NCBI GenBank assembly: GCA_022448765.1 | Contig: JAKUTI010000016.1 | Span: 1-22,769 of the forward strand | DNA length: 22,769 nt | Source of the DNA: Pseudomonadales bacterium | GTDB taxonomy: Bacteria; Pseudomonadota; Gammaproteobacteria; Pseudomonadales; Azotimanducaceae | Direction of reading: 5' to 3' | Part shown: positions 1 through 8,517 of the stretch, piece after piece | Layout of the letters: each line of letters starts with the position of its first letter | Numbering within the stretch: the stretch's first letter is position 1 | The notes under the pieces: model-generated | Databases searched by the model: none | Seen by the model: the letters and a program-made list of their open reading frames with translations, nothing else | What the model was told of the DNA's origin: nothing | Position numbers and translations under genes: made by a program

Positions 1-216
1 CTTGGGCTCGAAGCTGAAAGAATAGAGGTGGGACGGGACATCGCACTCAGCGCCCGGGTAGCGGTTATGCCACCAGGTACCTCCGATACCGCTAGCTTTT
101 TCAAGGATGACGAAATCCTTGATGCCTTCGTTCAGCAGTTGGATACCCGTGCATATGCCGCCGGGTCCCGCGCCGATGATGGCGATGCGTTTCCGAAGTC
201 GGTTGTTATCTCCCAC
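1..216 (-). CDS. Flavin-containing (Baeyer-Villiger-type) monooxygenase, N-terminal fragment
   Basis: This is the first 72 codons of a gene that continues past the left edge. The fragment has a Rossmann FAD-binding motif IIGAGPGG at residues 14-20, an acidic ribose-binding end (VILEK, 36-40), and the string GGTWWHNRYPGAECD at 45-59. In Baeyer-Villiger and related class B flavoprotein monooxygenases a GGTW..NRYPG..CD stretch follows the FAD motif. These enzymes use NADPH and O2 to insert oxygen into ketones or to oxygenate N/S atoms. I chose the GTG at 214-216 because GGAAGA lies 6 bases upstream and no ATG occurs in frame after the preceding stop. The NADPH domain and the BVMO fingerprint lie outside the window, so BVMO and plain FMO cannot be separated. 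The gene is divergent from the dioxygenase at 382. Confidence 0.85.
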   Translation of the reverse strand, partial: MGDNNRLRKRIAIIGAGPGGICTGIQLLNEGIKDFVILEKASGIGGTWWHNRYPGAECDVPSHLYSFSFEPK

Positions 217-361
217 CCGATGTCTTCCCAGGCTGAGCCAGGTTGGATTATAGCGTTCGGGCGAAGCATGCCTACGCGCATTGCTCGTAATGGTTGTCAG
301 CGCTAGCGATCCAAACGAATGGACGATCTACGTGGTGAATCGATATGCTCGGCGGGATGCA

Positions 362-397
362 ATGGCTAACAGGCCTCACTTATGGCTAACGACCTAA
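362..397 (+). other. Possible 11-codon leader ORF overlapping the start of PhyH-1
   Basis: The nine bases ATGGCTAAC occur at 362-370 and again at 382-390. The second copy is the start of the dioxygenase gene. The first copy opens a different frame, is preceded by the purine-rich GGCGGGAT (351-357), and stops at TAA 395-397, just inside the dioxygenase gene. It could be a translationally coupled leader, or simply a chance repeat. I see nothing else that supports expression. Confidence 0.2.
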
Positions 398-1761
398 ATG
401 TCGATCCCGATGTCCAGCAGCCCGTGCCCCCGGGGAGGGATCCTGAGGCGGCGTTTGGTACCAAAGAGCCGCCGACGATGCTGCCGCGTCCTTCTCTGCG
501 CGATACCGATCCATCGGGCGCAGACACGCTTGGCCTTTCCACAGAAGAAGCGATGCAATTTCGGGAACAGGGGTTTGTGATCAAACGAGGACTGATTGCC
601 GGTCGCACGTTCGGACCGATTCTCGATCTCTGGTGGCGTCAACCTCCGATCACCGAAGCCAACGTTGTCCGTGCTGATCCCGACTCATGGGTATCCCCAG
701 GCGATCGTTGGCCTGAAGAAAATCGCTGGGGACTTGCCAAGAATTGGATGGGTCGTGGTGCGTGGCCCACGCCTGAGGACGAGAGGCGTGGGGCGGCGGT
801 GGGCGAGCGAGTGGGTCGTTTGCCGCATAAGTTGACTCGGGATCTACGCAACGATGTCTGGCGCTGGCATGGGATCGGTCATGACCCGGCGTTTGTTGCA
901 GCGACATCGGCCCATCCGAACGTTTTGCATATGGCGGAAGCGCTCATGGGTGGACCGGTCAAGCGACCACGACGTAATCGTGGCGTATACGCCATATTCC
1001 CGCGCGACCCATCGGGTCCCGCTTCCAAACTCGGACCACATATGGATCAGAGCATGACCGAGATGATCGTGATTACGTACTTGGAAGATGTCGAACCGGG
1101 GTCGGGTGGTTACACCTTTTATCCAACGTCGCCGCAGTTGTTGTACCCAACCTCCGAACAAGCGTTGAACTGGGTGGCCTCCGATAGATCAGAAGACGCA
1201 ATGGATCATGTGAAGAAGAATATTGAGCCGATCGAGTTTACGGGCAAGGCGGGCGATGTATTGTTTTGTCACGGCTGGATGGTCCATTCCGCAGGTATTC
1301 ACGAGAGCGACACGATACGTATGGCCGTTGTGCAAGATTTCAATAAGGTGCGACCAAGAAGTCACATGCGTTGGACGGCGGCCGGTAAGCATGGTGCCGA
1401 GCGAGTTAGTTGCGACATGAATGGCGTTTTTAGTATCCCGATTGACGGCGACGACGATCCGGCGGATGGCGATCGCGAAGTCACTAATCAGTGGATCATG
1501 GATTCCAACGAATTTGTGCAATCTCGTCATCGGCCTTTAGACGATATGTTTGCCGAGTGGAATTTGGGGCGACGCGCTGTTCAGGGACTGGTTGTAGATG
1601 AACCTGCGTGGTGGGAGAAATACGACTTACCTCTCCTGCCGACCGGTAAAGTTCCCCGTGGCGGTGGCGGTATGCCCGCCGTTCCGCTCGATCAAATCGC
1701 TCGGTACCAGGGTGATGGTCGATGGAAGGTTGATTCGCGGGCGAATGATTGGATGTCCTAA
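382..1761 (+). CDS. Phytanoyl-CoA dioxygenase (PhyH) family protein, PhyH-1
   Basis: This is a 459-residue cytosolic non-haem Fe(II)/2-oxoglutarate dioxygenase. The facial triad is visible as H220-M-D222 (GPHMDQS) and distal H302 (WMVHSAG). R313, eleven residues after the distal His, is placed to bind the 2-oxoglutarate carboxylate. It is longer than most PhyH proteins because of an N-terminal Pro-rich segment of about 50 residues and about 145 residues after R313, including a Gly-rich patch near the C-terminus. PhyH enzymes hydroxylate acyl-CoAs, amino acids or natural products; the substrate here is unknown. The ATG has only a weak Shine-Dalgarno, and a better one serves an overlapping short ORF upstream. 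It is divergent from the flavin monooxygenase and convergent with the methyltransferase. Confidence 0.85.
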   Translation: MANDLNVDPDVQQPVPPGRDPEAAFGTKEPPTMLPRPSLRDTDPSGADTLGLSTEEAMQFREQGFVIKRGLIAGRTFGPILDLWWRQPPITEANVVRADPDSWVSPGDRWPEENRWGLAKNWMGRGAWPTPEDERRGAAVGERVGRLPHKLTRDLRNDVWRWHGIGHDPAFVAATSAHPNVLHMAEALMGGPVKRPRRNRGVYAIFPRDPSGPASKLGPHMDQSMTEMIVITYLEDVEPGSGGYTFYPTSPQLLYPTSEQALNWVASDRSEDAMDHVKKNIEPIEFTGKAGDVLFCHGWMVHSAGIHESDTIRMAVVQDFNKVRPRSHMRWTAAGKHGAERVSCDMNGVFSIPIDGDDDPADGDREVTNQWIMDSNEFVQSRHRPLDDMFAEWNLGRRAVQGLVVDEPAWWEKYDLPLLPTGKVPRGGGGMPAVPLDQIARYQGDGRWKVDSRANDWMS

Positions 1762-1903
1762 CCCGTACTTTTTTATCGATGCCTAGTCCGATCAGGCCAG
1801 TCCGAAATTGAATTGATTTCGTCCTTGGATCACCCGTTCCGGTTTTCCGATTGGGCGTAACCCGTGATCAAGAATCCTCGCGTTCGCTATCGCGAAATAG
1901 TGT

Positions 1904-2692
1904 TCATGTCGGTTTTTTCGCGGTCACGACGAACTGAGGTAGAGCGAATAAATAGGATCCATCGACCACGGCCTGTTCTGCGGTTTCGATCAGTTCGTCT
2001 GCTTCTTCTGGCTTCAACGTATCAAAAACACCGATGTACTTGCGCATGTTCCGCAGTACAGAGAGACCACCACCGGTGGTATCTAGTGAAGCTTCAATGG
2101 TTGCGGATTCGACTTCGAGCCCGGCTCCTCTGATTAGTGGAACGAGTTTCCGACCAATGTGGGGTTCTTTGAACGCGACGGACGCCGCTTTGAAAAAGCG
2201 ATCCACTACCGCTTTCCCCCAAGGTTCGACCACCACGAATCCCCAGTCGCTATCGAGAACATGGATGCGACCGCCGGGGACGAGCACACGGTGCATCTCC
2301 GCAAGGGTTGCATGAATATCCGGCACGTACTCCAACACATTTTTTGCCAACACCCGATCCATACTCTCCGTGTCAAACGGCAATATGTGATCAGAGAGGT
2401 GATGAAAACTGATGTTTCCCTTGCCCGTCGCTCTTTGGGTCGCATCGCTGACGAATCGAGCATTGATGTCGGCGCCGTATACTCGGCCTTCTTCACCAAC
2501 CATGTCCGCAAGTGCAAGAGCCAAGAAGCCCGGACCGCAGCCAAAATCAAGAATGCGGTGCCCCGGTTCGATCAACGCGGGCGCGAGCTGTTGGCGTTGG
2601 GATTCGCGCCACTGAAACATGCGCTCATATCGATCGATACGATCCTCTTCTATCTCGACCCAGTGATCCGTGAAATAGGTGTCGATGTCCAT
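1904..2692 (-). CDS. Class I SAM-dependent methyltransferase
   Basis: This 262-residue protein has a Rossmann methyltransferase core. Motif I is ILDFGCGPGFLALA (47-60). Motif II ends in GADIN, where D75 should bind the SAM ribose. A motif IV/post-I region reads AKNVLEYVPD, and motif VI reads LVPGGRIHVLDSD. It resembles the broad UbiE/Methyltransf_11-type small-molecule methyltransferases, but the acceptor (O, N or C) cannot be told. The C-terminal part carries charged helices rather than a recognised domain. It starts at ATG with no obvious Shine-Dalgarno. It lies 86 bases downstream of PhyH-2 on the same strand, separated by a perfect 9-bp hairpin, so co-transcription with PhyH-2 is possible but may be attenuated. 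Confidence 0.88.
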   Translation of the reverse strand: MDIDTYFTDHWVEIEEDRIDRYERMFQWRESQRQQLAPALIEPGHRILDFGCGPGFLALALADMVGEEGRVYGADINARFVSDATQRATGKGNISFHHLSDHILPFDTESMDRVLAKNVLEYVPDIHATLAEMHRVLVPGGRIHVLDSDWGFVVVEPWGKAVVDRFFKAASVAFKEPHIGRKLVPLIRGAGLEVESATIEASLDTTGGGLSVLRNMRKYIGVFDTLKPEEADELIETAEQAVVDGSYLFALPQFVVTAKKPT

Positions 2693-2717
2693 CTAAGCGC
2701 GCGGGGTTATGGTTCTT

Positions 2718-2745
2718 GGTAGCGTCCGGCCGACGTGACGCTACC
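2718..2745. repeat. Perfect 9-bp inverted repeat between PhyH-2 and the methyltransferase
   Basis: GGTAGCGTC (2718-2726) is exactly complementary to GACGCTACC (2737-2745), with a 10-base loop. It lies between two leftward genes. No T-run follows on either strand, so it is not a canonical intrinsic terminator. It may be an mRNA-stabilising or attenuating hairpin, or a protein-binding dyad. Confidence 0.55.
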
Positions 2746-2778
2746 TATCAGGATCGAATTGACCAAAACCCCCACGGA

Positions 2779-3936
2779 TCAAATTCCCAAATCCAGGGTG
2801 TTGTAATCTTTGATAACGCTTTCGCGGGTATCTTCGTTCCAGCGAAATTCGTCTTCTAGACCCAGGAAAGGTTGGTAGCGATATGGGCTTTCCTTTGGGT
2901 AACGCTGGTGTCGCGCGTCGATGGCGACCGCGATCACGCTTGAGCGCTGATGGATCCGTTGCTCGTCGTAGACGATGTCTTCGCCAGAACCTAGAACACT
3001 GGTAGCGCCCAATACCGACGAACGCCGGTGAAATCCAAATGTCAGCGAAACACGTTGATCTGGCGAAGTATTCGCAAACGAACAGTGCAGCGTCTGACGG
3101 TTCACCACGGTGACGTCTCCTGGTTGACAGAAGAGGGGTATCGCATCCGGAAGACACTCAGATCCATCGTTGTCATCCACCATGGCTCGAATGTCGACGC
3201 GCCCAGCTTTGTGGGTATCGGGTACTACCCAAAGGCAGTTACCAGGCGTACTCGGATAGAGCTGAACTTGAAAGTTAAACCCGTGAATACCTTGGTCCCA
3301 ATTTGGCGCATCCCAGTGGGTCAGACCGTCTTGATGCCAGGCGACGGAACCTCCGAGTGCGGGCTGCTTGAGGAAAATCGCGTCGTTAAACGGAGTGAAG
3401 TCAGGTCCGTTGATGCTTTCAGCGATGGCCAGTAACTTTGGATGACCGTATAGCCTTAACCCCGCGTCCATCGCTTGGCACATGCCAAACATCATGTAAA
3501 TGATCTCTTCTGGGGCATTCTCGGGAGGTACTGGTTCGACCATCTTTGATGGGTGACGACCACCGTTTCGACTTGTCCCACCCACGGGGTCGGATAGTGG
3601 CGGAATCCAGGTATACGTGTCTCGTTCGAATTCCTGCCCAAATGCGGGCCTGCCTTGCGCGTCAACGGTCGCGCCTCGTGCTACTGGCGCGCGTTCAAGC
3701 ATCTCCGCGATGCCAGCTCTCAGTTCATCAAGTTCTTCAACACCGATGACATTTTCGAAAACGTAAAATCCATGAGTCCAATAGGCTTCTAGGATGTCCT
3801 CACGTAACGCGCCGGCCTGGTCAAGATGAATCGGTCCGCGATTGCCGGCGCGGATCGCCCGTTCGGTTCCTTCGTGGAAATACCTCTGCATGCCATCGGC
3901 ATGTTCTTTCGCACTGGGTTCAGCATTCTGCGACAT
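2779..3936 (-). CDS. Phytanoyl-CoA dioxygenase (PhyH) family protein, PhyH-2
   Basis: This 385-residue Fe(II)/2-oxoglutarate dioxygenase has the double-stranded beta-helix signature intact. H201-Q-D203 lies in AWHQDG, distal H284 in TLHCSFAN, and the 2OG-binding R295 in QRVSLTF, eleven residues later. The spacing matches the PhyH family. The N-terminal 45 residues are polar. The segment at 136-155 (VPPENAPEEIIYMMFGMCQA) precedes the core. The start is ATG, with GGAT about six bases upstream. It sits between PhyH-3 upstream (187-base gap) and the methyltransferase downstream, all leftward. Oxygenation followed by methylation of a shared substrate is a plausible but untested reading of this order. 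Confidence 0.88.
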   Translation of the reverse strand: MSQNAEPSAKEHADGMQRYFHEGTERAIRAGNRGPIHLDQAGALREDILEAYWTHGFYVFENVIGVEELDELRAGIAEMLERAPVARGATVDAQGRPAFGQEFERDTYTWIPPLSDPVGGTSRNGGRHPSKMVEPVPPENAPEEIIYMMFGMCQAMDAGLRLYGHPKLLAIAESINGPDFTPFNDAIFLKQPALGGSVAWHQDGLTHWDAPNWDQGIHGFNFQVQLYPSTPGNCLWVVPDTHKAGRVDIRAMVDDNDGSECLPDAIPLFCQPGDVTVVNRQTLHCSFANTSPDQRVSLTFGFHRRSSVLGATSVLGSGEDIVYDEQRIHQRSSVIAVAIDARHQRYPKESPYRYQPFLGLEDEFRWNEDTRESVIKDYNTLDLGI

Positions 3937-4123
3937 CGCATATCCAGAAATTGTCTTCGAGCCCGAGCTTAAACCCGATAGCCGTTTGGGTGAAGGAGGG
4001 CGAAGGAGTTGCTGATCCTTGAAATGCCGAGACGAAGTGACTAACGATCCAGATACCCCCTATTTGAACGTCCGAGGGACGGTTCTTGGCGTGGTGGTGG
4101 GCGACCTTCGCAGTTGTTTCTGT

Positions 4124-4972
4124 TTAGCGGGTGATATGAGGTCCGTTGATCGAAAACAACGGTTGTTCGGCCTGTCGTGGGCGCCGACCTTTAACCATCA
4201 GCCCTGGTCGACCAACGCTCTGGCCATCGGTTTGGCGGTTGTCAGGATCTCGATACCCGATGCGAACGATACGGCGATTCTGTTGGGTCTGATTAATGTA
4301 GGAGCCGTGTATTGTATGGATACTAAAGCACACTGCATCCCCGGCCTTCGCCGGGACTGCAACGGTATCGGCTAAGTGATATTGGTCTGTGGCCAAATGC
4401 GGTGTGCAGGGGCCACTGGCGTTGGACGTGATGTGAGGTCTTGCGCCCTCTTTGTGGGATCCATCAAGAAATCGTATTTCACCGTTATCGGCGTCGGTGT
4501 CATCGAGGTGGACTAGAACGTCGATATAGCGCTCGTTCTCGTGTTGATAAAAAGCCCAATCCTGATGCATCGGAAAAGGATGTCCCGTTTCTGGTGGTTT
4601 GACGTGCATGGTTGAATGGTGCACTTCAACGTTGGGTCCGATCAGTTGGCTCATGGCCTTCGTTAAATGCGGATGAGTTACTGCCCTCATCCATGCATCG
4701 GAGTAAAAGTAGAGGTCGTGCATAGCGACCAACTTCGACTGTTTTTCGGTTTCAGGATCCATATATACGCTGCGCCAATCGCCCGACCAGCCTGGGGAAC
4801 GTCCCGCCCAGGCCTCGATGAGCCAGTCGAGTTCCGCGGCTAGTTCAACAACCTCGTCGGGTGTAAAGACGCTCGGAATACGCAGGTAACCGTGGCGTTC
4901 AAAGAACTGAGTGTCGTCTTCTGTCAGCAAATCTAACCTGCCGAACTCTGCTAGAGATAAGCAGCATAGCAT
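4124..4972 (-). CDS. Phytanoyl-CoA dioxygenase (PhyH) family protein, PhyH-3
   Basis: From the ATG at 4972 this is 282 residues. The catalytic set is H136-Q-D138 (MHQDWAF), distal H222 (IHTIHGS) and R233. The body, with LTEDD..FFERHGYLRIP near the N-terminus and DADNGEIRFLDGSHK in the core, follows the compact bacterial PhyH plan. The start is uncertain. The frame is also open back to TTG at 5014. A TTG at 4930, just before LTEDD, has AGG five bases upstream and would make the N-terminus match the family better than the Cys-rich MLCCLSL start. It is divergent from the acyl-CoA carboxylase with under 90 bases between starts, so the two probably share a control region. The substrate is unknown. 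Confidence 0.85.
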   Translation of the reverse strand: MLCCLSLAEFGRLDLLTEDDTQFFERHGYLRIPSVFTPDEVVELAAELDWLIEAWAGRSPGWSGDWRSVYMDPETEKQSKLVAMHDLYFYSDAWMRAVTHPHLTKAMSQLIGPNVEVHHSTMHVKPPETGHPFPMHQDWAFYQHENERYIDVLVHLDDTDADNGEIRFLDGSHKEGARPHITSNASGPCTPHLATDQYHLADTVAVPAKAGDAVCFSIHTIHGSYINQTQQNRRIVRIGYRDPDNRQTDGQSVGRPGLMVKGRRPRQAEQPLFSINGPHITR

Positions 4973-5058
4973 CGTGAGGTTAGCGAATTTGCGTCTTTTC
5001 GGTGGGCTGGACAACCCGCGTTATACCATTCAGTCTCGTTGCCGAGAGGAGGGGTACC

Positions 5059-8000
5059 ATGAATCAGGAAGTCCCAGCTATCGGGTCGTTTAAGCGCGTT
5101 TTTGTCGCGAATCGGGGTGAAATTGCGATTCGGATTGCGAAGGCGGCGACAACGCTCGGGATAGAGTCGGTCGGTGTGCATGTGCCGGTGGACGCCGGTT
5201 CGCTACACACTCGCTACACCAGCGAAAATAGAGAAATTGGGAGCTCTTCTAGCGATCAAGCTGACCCCGTTAGTGCGTATTTGGACATTGAAGCACTGGT
5301 TAACGTGGCTAAAGCGACCGGGTGTGACTGCGTTCATCCGGGATATGGTTTTCTTTCTGAGAACGTAGAGTTCGCGAGTCGATGCGAGGCAGAGGGCATC
5401 ACTTTTGTTGGCCCGACGGCTGCTGCTTTGAGTCTTTTTGGCGATAAAGTGCGGGCGCGTGCCTTGGCGAAGTCGGTCGGTGTTTCCGTCGTGGATGGGA
5501 GCGATGAGTCGGTTGATAGTTCGGCCAAAGCGAAGGAACTGGCGCAGAAGATCGGTTACCCCGTCATGCTTAAAGCAGCCGCTGGCGGTGGTGGACGGGG
5601 CATGCGTTTGGTCGAAACCGAAGCCGACATGCCGGATGCGTTTGAGCGCTGCCAGAGTGAGGCGCAGGCGGCGTTCGGTGACCCAACGTTATTTCTTGAG
5701 AAACGCGTGGTTAATCCGCGTCACGTCGAGGTGCAAGTCCTCGGAGATAGCGGAGGAAATCTCGTTCATCTGCACGAACGGGATTGTTCGGTGCAGCTGC
5801 GCAATCAAAAGGTGATCGAAATTGCGCCTGCACCGGGCCTTGGTTCGTCATTGCGTGAACGTATTCTGGTCGACGCCCTCAGGCTTGCTAACGCAGGTGC
5901 ATACACCAATGCAGGAACCGTTGAGTTTCTGGTTCTCCCGGAATCGGAGGAGTATTTCTTTATCGAATGTAATCCGCGTATTCAGGTTGAGCACACGGTC
6001 ACTGAACAGGTGACGGGTGTCGATTTAGTGGAAGCGCAATTCCGGCTGGCAGCGGGGGAACCGTTGGAAGCTTTGGGTCTTGGAAATCAAGAGTCGGTTG
6101 GCGCTCCCAACGGTTTTTCAGTTCAGGCACGGGTCGTTGCGACTAGCCCCGGAACCATCACGGGTTATAAAGAACCATCGGGTGTGGGCATCCGTGTTGA
6201 CGCGAGCGGATACCAGGGGTACGTCGTCAATGCCCAATTTGATCCGCTATTGGCCAAGGTGGTTGGTTCTTCGAATGGTCCTGGCTCGTACGCCAAGGCA
6301 TTGGCTCGTACGCTCCATGCGCTGCGAGAGTTTCATATCGACGGGGTGGGAAACAACTTACAACAGCTGATCGCGATTCTTTCCAACGAAACCGTTCGGG
6401 CGGGAGACGCGAGGACGACCTTGCTGACCGATGAGCCCACCCTCGGAACGGTAACTGGTGAGTCGATGAGTCCCGTACTTGCCCTTTATCAATCCACGGC
6501 AACGACCACAGGTATAGCGCCTTCGACGAACACGATCGCCGTCGCGACTCCGATGCCGGATCTTGACATCCCTGACGGGGGACAGCGCGTTAATAGCACC
6601 ATCGCGGGTAGCGTCATCGATGTCTTGGTTGGCGTAGGCGATCAAGTGGCCATCGGCGATGCCCTTTTCATCTTAAGTGCGATGAAGATGGAAACAATGA
6701 TCACGGCACCTTGCGATGGGACCCTGGCGGACCTACAGCCGCTGAGCCCTGGAGACGTTGTCCTTGCGGACCAAACGATCGCGGTGATTACACCGGCCGA
6801 TGGAACGGCGAATACGCGCGCGCAACCGGCAGACGGTGATGAAGAAACCTGGGCTCCCGTACTAGAGGCGATCGATACGCTGCAAGGGCTGGCAGCCGAA
6901 CGAATGGCCCCCGGATCAGAAGACCCTGGCGTTGTGCGGCAGCGCAGCCGCGGAAAATTGACGTGCCGAGAACGTATCTCACTGCTTCTCGATAATGATT
7001 CGTTTCGTGAAGTCGGCAGTGTCGCTGGGTTTGCATCGTACGATGATGAAGGTGAGATCGTCGATTTTACGCCGGCGAATCACGTGGGCGGGTGGGGGAA
7101 AATCCATGGACGTACTGCCATCGTCTGCGCCGACGATTTTACCTCGCGGGGTGGTCACGCCGACGGCGCCATTGGTGCGAAGAGTGGTTACCTCGACCGT
7201 CTATCGCTGGAAATGCGAGCGCCATCGGTACGCTTGCTTGATGGTTCGTCGGGCGGTGGAAGTGTTGCTGCGATGGTGCCCGCCCAAAAGAAGGAGGGAG
7301 AGAGCACCGCGAAGGAAAGCCGCGGAGCAATAAAGGCTGGTCGACCGCGGGTATCGGGTGGTGGTGGCTCCTACCTCCCCGGACATCTCGGCAGCACCAT
7401 GTATGCAGAGCAATTAAGCACGGTGCCTGTGGTCAACATGTTGCTGGGTAGTGTGGTCGGGATTGGTGCCGCGAAGGCGGTTCTCGGGCACTTTTCAGTC
7501 ATGGTTCGCGATATCGCACAGTTGTTTGTTGCGGGCCCGCCGGTGGTGAGTCACGCGATGGGATACGACATTACCAAGGAAGAGTTGGGTGGTTGGCATA
7601 TCCATTGCACCAACGGGTCGGTCGACAATCTTGCGGAAACGGAGGAAGAGGCGGCTCACATGACGAGGACGTTTCTTTCCTACCTGCCGACAAGTGTTTA
7701 TGAGCCACCGCCCACTGTACCGCCCAATCCAGCCGACCCGGCCGATCGACGCGATGAGGAACTCTATAGACTCGTTCCACGTAAACGGACCATGACCTTT
7801 GATATTCGAAAAGCCATTACCTTGATGGCCGATGTCGATTCATTTTTCGAGATCGGGCCGTTATGGGCGACGGATCAGGTCACCGGGTTTGTTCGATTTA
7901 ACGGTTATCCCGTGGGCATCATCGCGTCGGACAGCCAACATGCAAATGGCGGTTCGCTCACCGCTGACGGTTGCGTCAAACTTAAGCGACATCTCGACCT

Positions 8001-8508
8001 GTGTGATCTGTTTCATCTGCCGGTGGTGAATCTCATCGACAACCCCGGGTTCGCGGTTGGGCTCGAACATGAGCTCGCTGGCACCATTCGGCGTGGTGGT
8101 GAATGGATGGTGGCGTTTGCCCAAGTTGGGATACCGATTTTTTCGGTGTTGATGCGGCGCAGTTTCGGTGTCGCGGGTAACAACTATGCGACGCCGCGAT
8201 CGCAACCTTCGATGCGAGTCGCTTGGCCTGCGGCGGATGTTGGTGGAATACCTCCAGAAGGCGGTATTGAGGCGGCCTATAAACGGCAGCTTGCGGAAGC
8301 GGACGATCCGGTCGCTTTACGAGCCGAGTTGAATGCGCGAATCGAAAGCGCGCGTGGACCGCTGGGACCTTTGTCACGCTTTCAGATCGAGGAGATCATC
8401 GACCCGCGCGACACGAGGCGGCACATTTGCGACTGGGCGGAATCCGCGCATCGCTTGGTATCGCAGCCCGACCGACTGGGAATGAGAGCACTGCAGTTCA
8501 GGCCCTGA
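5059..8508 (+). CDS. Single-chain biotin-dependent acyl-CoA carboxylase (BC-BCCP-CT fusion)
   Basis: This 1149-residue fusion carries every step of a biotin carboxylase. The biotin carboxylase domain (about 10-455) starts VFVANRGEIAIRIA. It has the ATP-grasp loop KAAAGGGGRGMR near residue 171 and the catalytic strand FIECNPRIQVEHT near 302-314. The biotin carrier domain (about 515-580) has SAMKMET with biotinyl Lys543. The carboxyltransferase N and C halves fill about 590-1149 (DNPGF, GVAGNNYA). Together they carboxylate an acyl-CoA with ATP and bicarbonate. The size and domain order resemble the ~120-kDa single-chain long-chain acyl-CoA carboxylases rather than two-subunit ACC or PCC. I chose the ATG at 5059 because GAGAGGAGGGG ends four bases before it. 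No separate BCCP, AccD-type or biotin ligase gene is nearby. The substrate cannot be assigned. Confidence 0.93.
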   Translation: MNQEVPAIGSFKRVFVANRGEIAIRIAKAATTLGIESVGVHVPVDAGSLHTRYTSENREIGSSSSDQADPVSAYLDIEALVNVAKATGCDCVHPGYGFLSENVEFASRCEAEGITFVGPTAAALSLFGDKVRARALAKSVGVSVVDGSDESVDSSAKAKELAQKIGYPVMLKAAAGGGGRGMRLVETEADMPDAFERCQSEAQAAFGDPTLFLEKRVVNPRHVEVQVLGDSGGNLVHLHERDCSVQLRNQKVIEIAPAPGLGSSLRERILVDALRLANAGAYTNAGTVEFLVLPESEEYFFIECNPRIQVEHTVTEQVTGVDLVEAQFRLAAGEPLEALGLGNQESVGAPNGFSVQARVVATSPGTITGYKEPSGVGIRVDASGYQGYVVNAQFDPLLAKVVGSSNGPGSYAKALARTLHALREFHIDGVGNNLQQLIAILSNETVRAGDARTTLLTDEPTLGTVTGESMSPVLALYQSTATTTGIAPSTNTIAVATPMPDLDIPDGGQRVNSTIAGSVIDVLVGVGDQVAIGDALFILSAMKMETMITAPCDGTLADLQPLSPGDVVLADQTIAVITPADGTANTRAQPADGDEETWAPVLEAIDTLQGLAAERMAPGSEDPGVVRQRSRGKLTCRERISLLLDNDSFREVGSVAGFASYDDEGEIVDFTPANHVGGWGKIHGRTAIVCADDFTSRGGHADGAIGAKSGYLDRLSLEMRAPSVRLLDGSSGGGSVAAMVPAQKKEGESTAKESRGAIKAGRPRVSGGGGSYLPGHLGSTMYAEQLSTVPVVNMLLGSVVGIGAAKAVLGHFSVMVRDIAQLFVAGPPVVSHAMGYDITKEELGGWHIHCTNGSVDNLAETEEEAAHMTRTFLSYLPTSVYEPPPTVPPNPADPADRRDEELYRLVPRKRTMTFDIRKAITLMADVDSFFEIGPLWATDQVTGFVRFNGYPVGIIASDSQHANGGSLTADGCVKLKRHLDLCDLFHLPVVNLIDNPGFAVGLEHELAGTIRRGGEWMVAFAQVGIPIFSVLMRRSFGVAGNNYATPRSQPSMRVAWPAADVGGIPPEGGIEAAYKRQLAEADDPVALRAELNARIESARGPLGPLSRFQIEEIIDPRDTRRHICDWAESAHRLVSQPDRLGMRALQFRP

Positions 8509-8517
8509 TAAGGCGAA

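Noticed and set aside
28..306. 92-codon plus-strand frame at the left edge
   Set aside because: The minus strand of the same bases encodes an unmistakable FAD-binding N-terminus of a monooxygenase.
1883..1896. Small hairpin TTCGC-TATC-GCGAA between PhyH-1 and the methyltransferase as a terminator
   Set aside because: It has only five base pairs and no T-tract on either strand; too common by chance to call.
2159..2722. 187-codon frame antisense to the methyltransferase
   Set aside because: It mirrors the methyltransferase codons. The opposite strand carries clear SAM-binding motifs.
4066..4086. Bulged inverted repeat between PhyH-3 and PhyH-2
   Set aside because: The stem is short and interrupted, with no T-run and no other support for a function.
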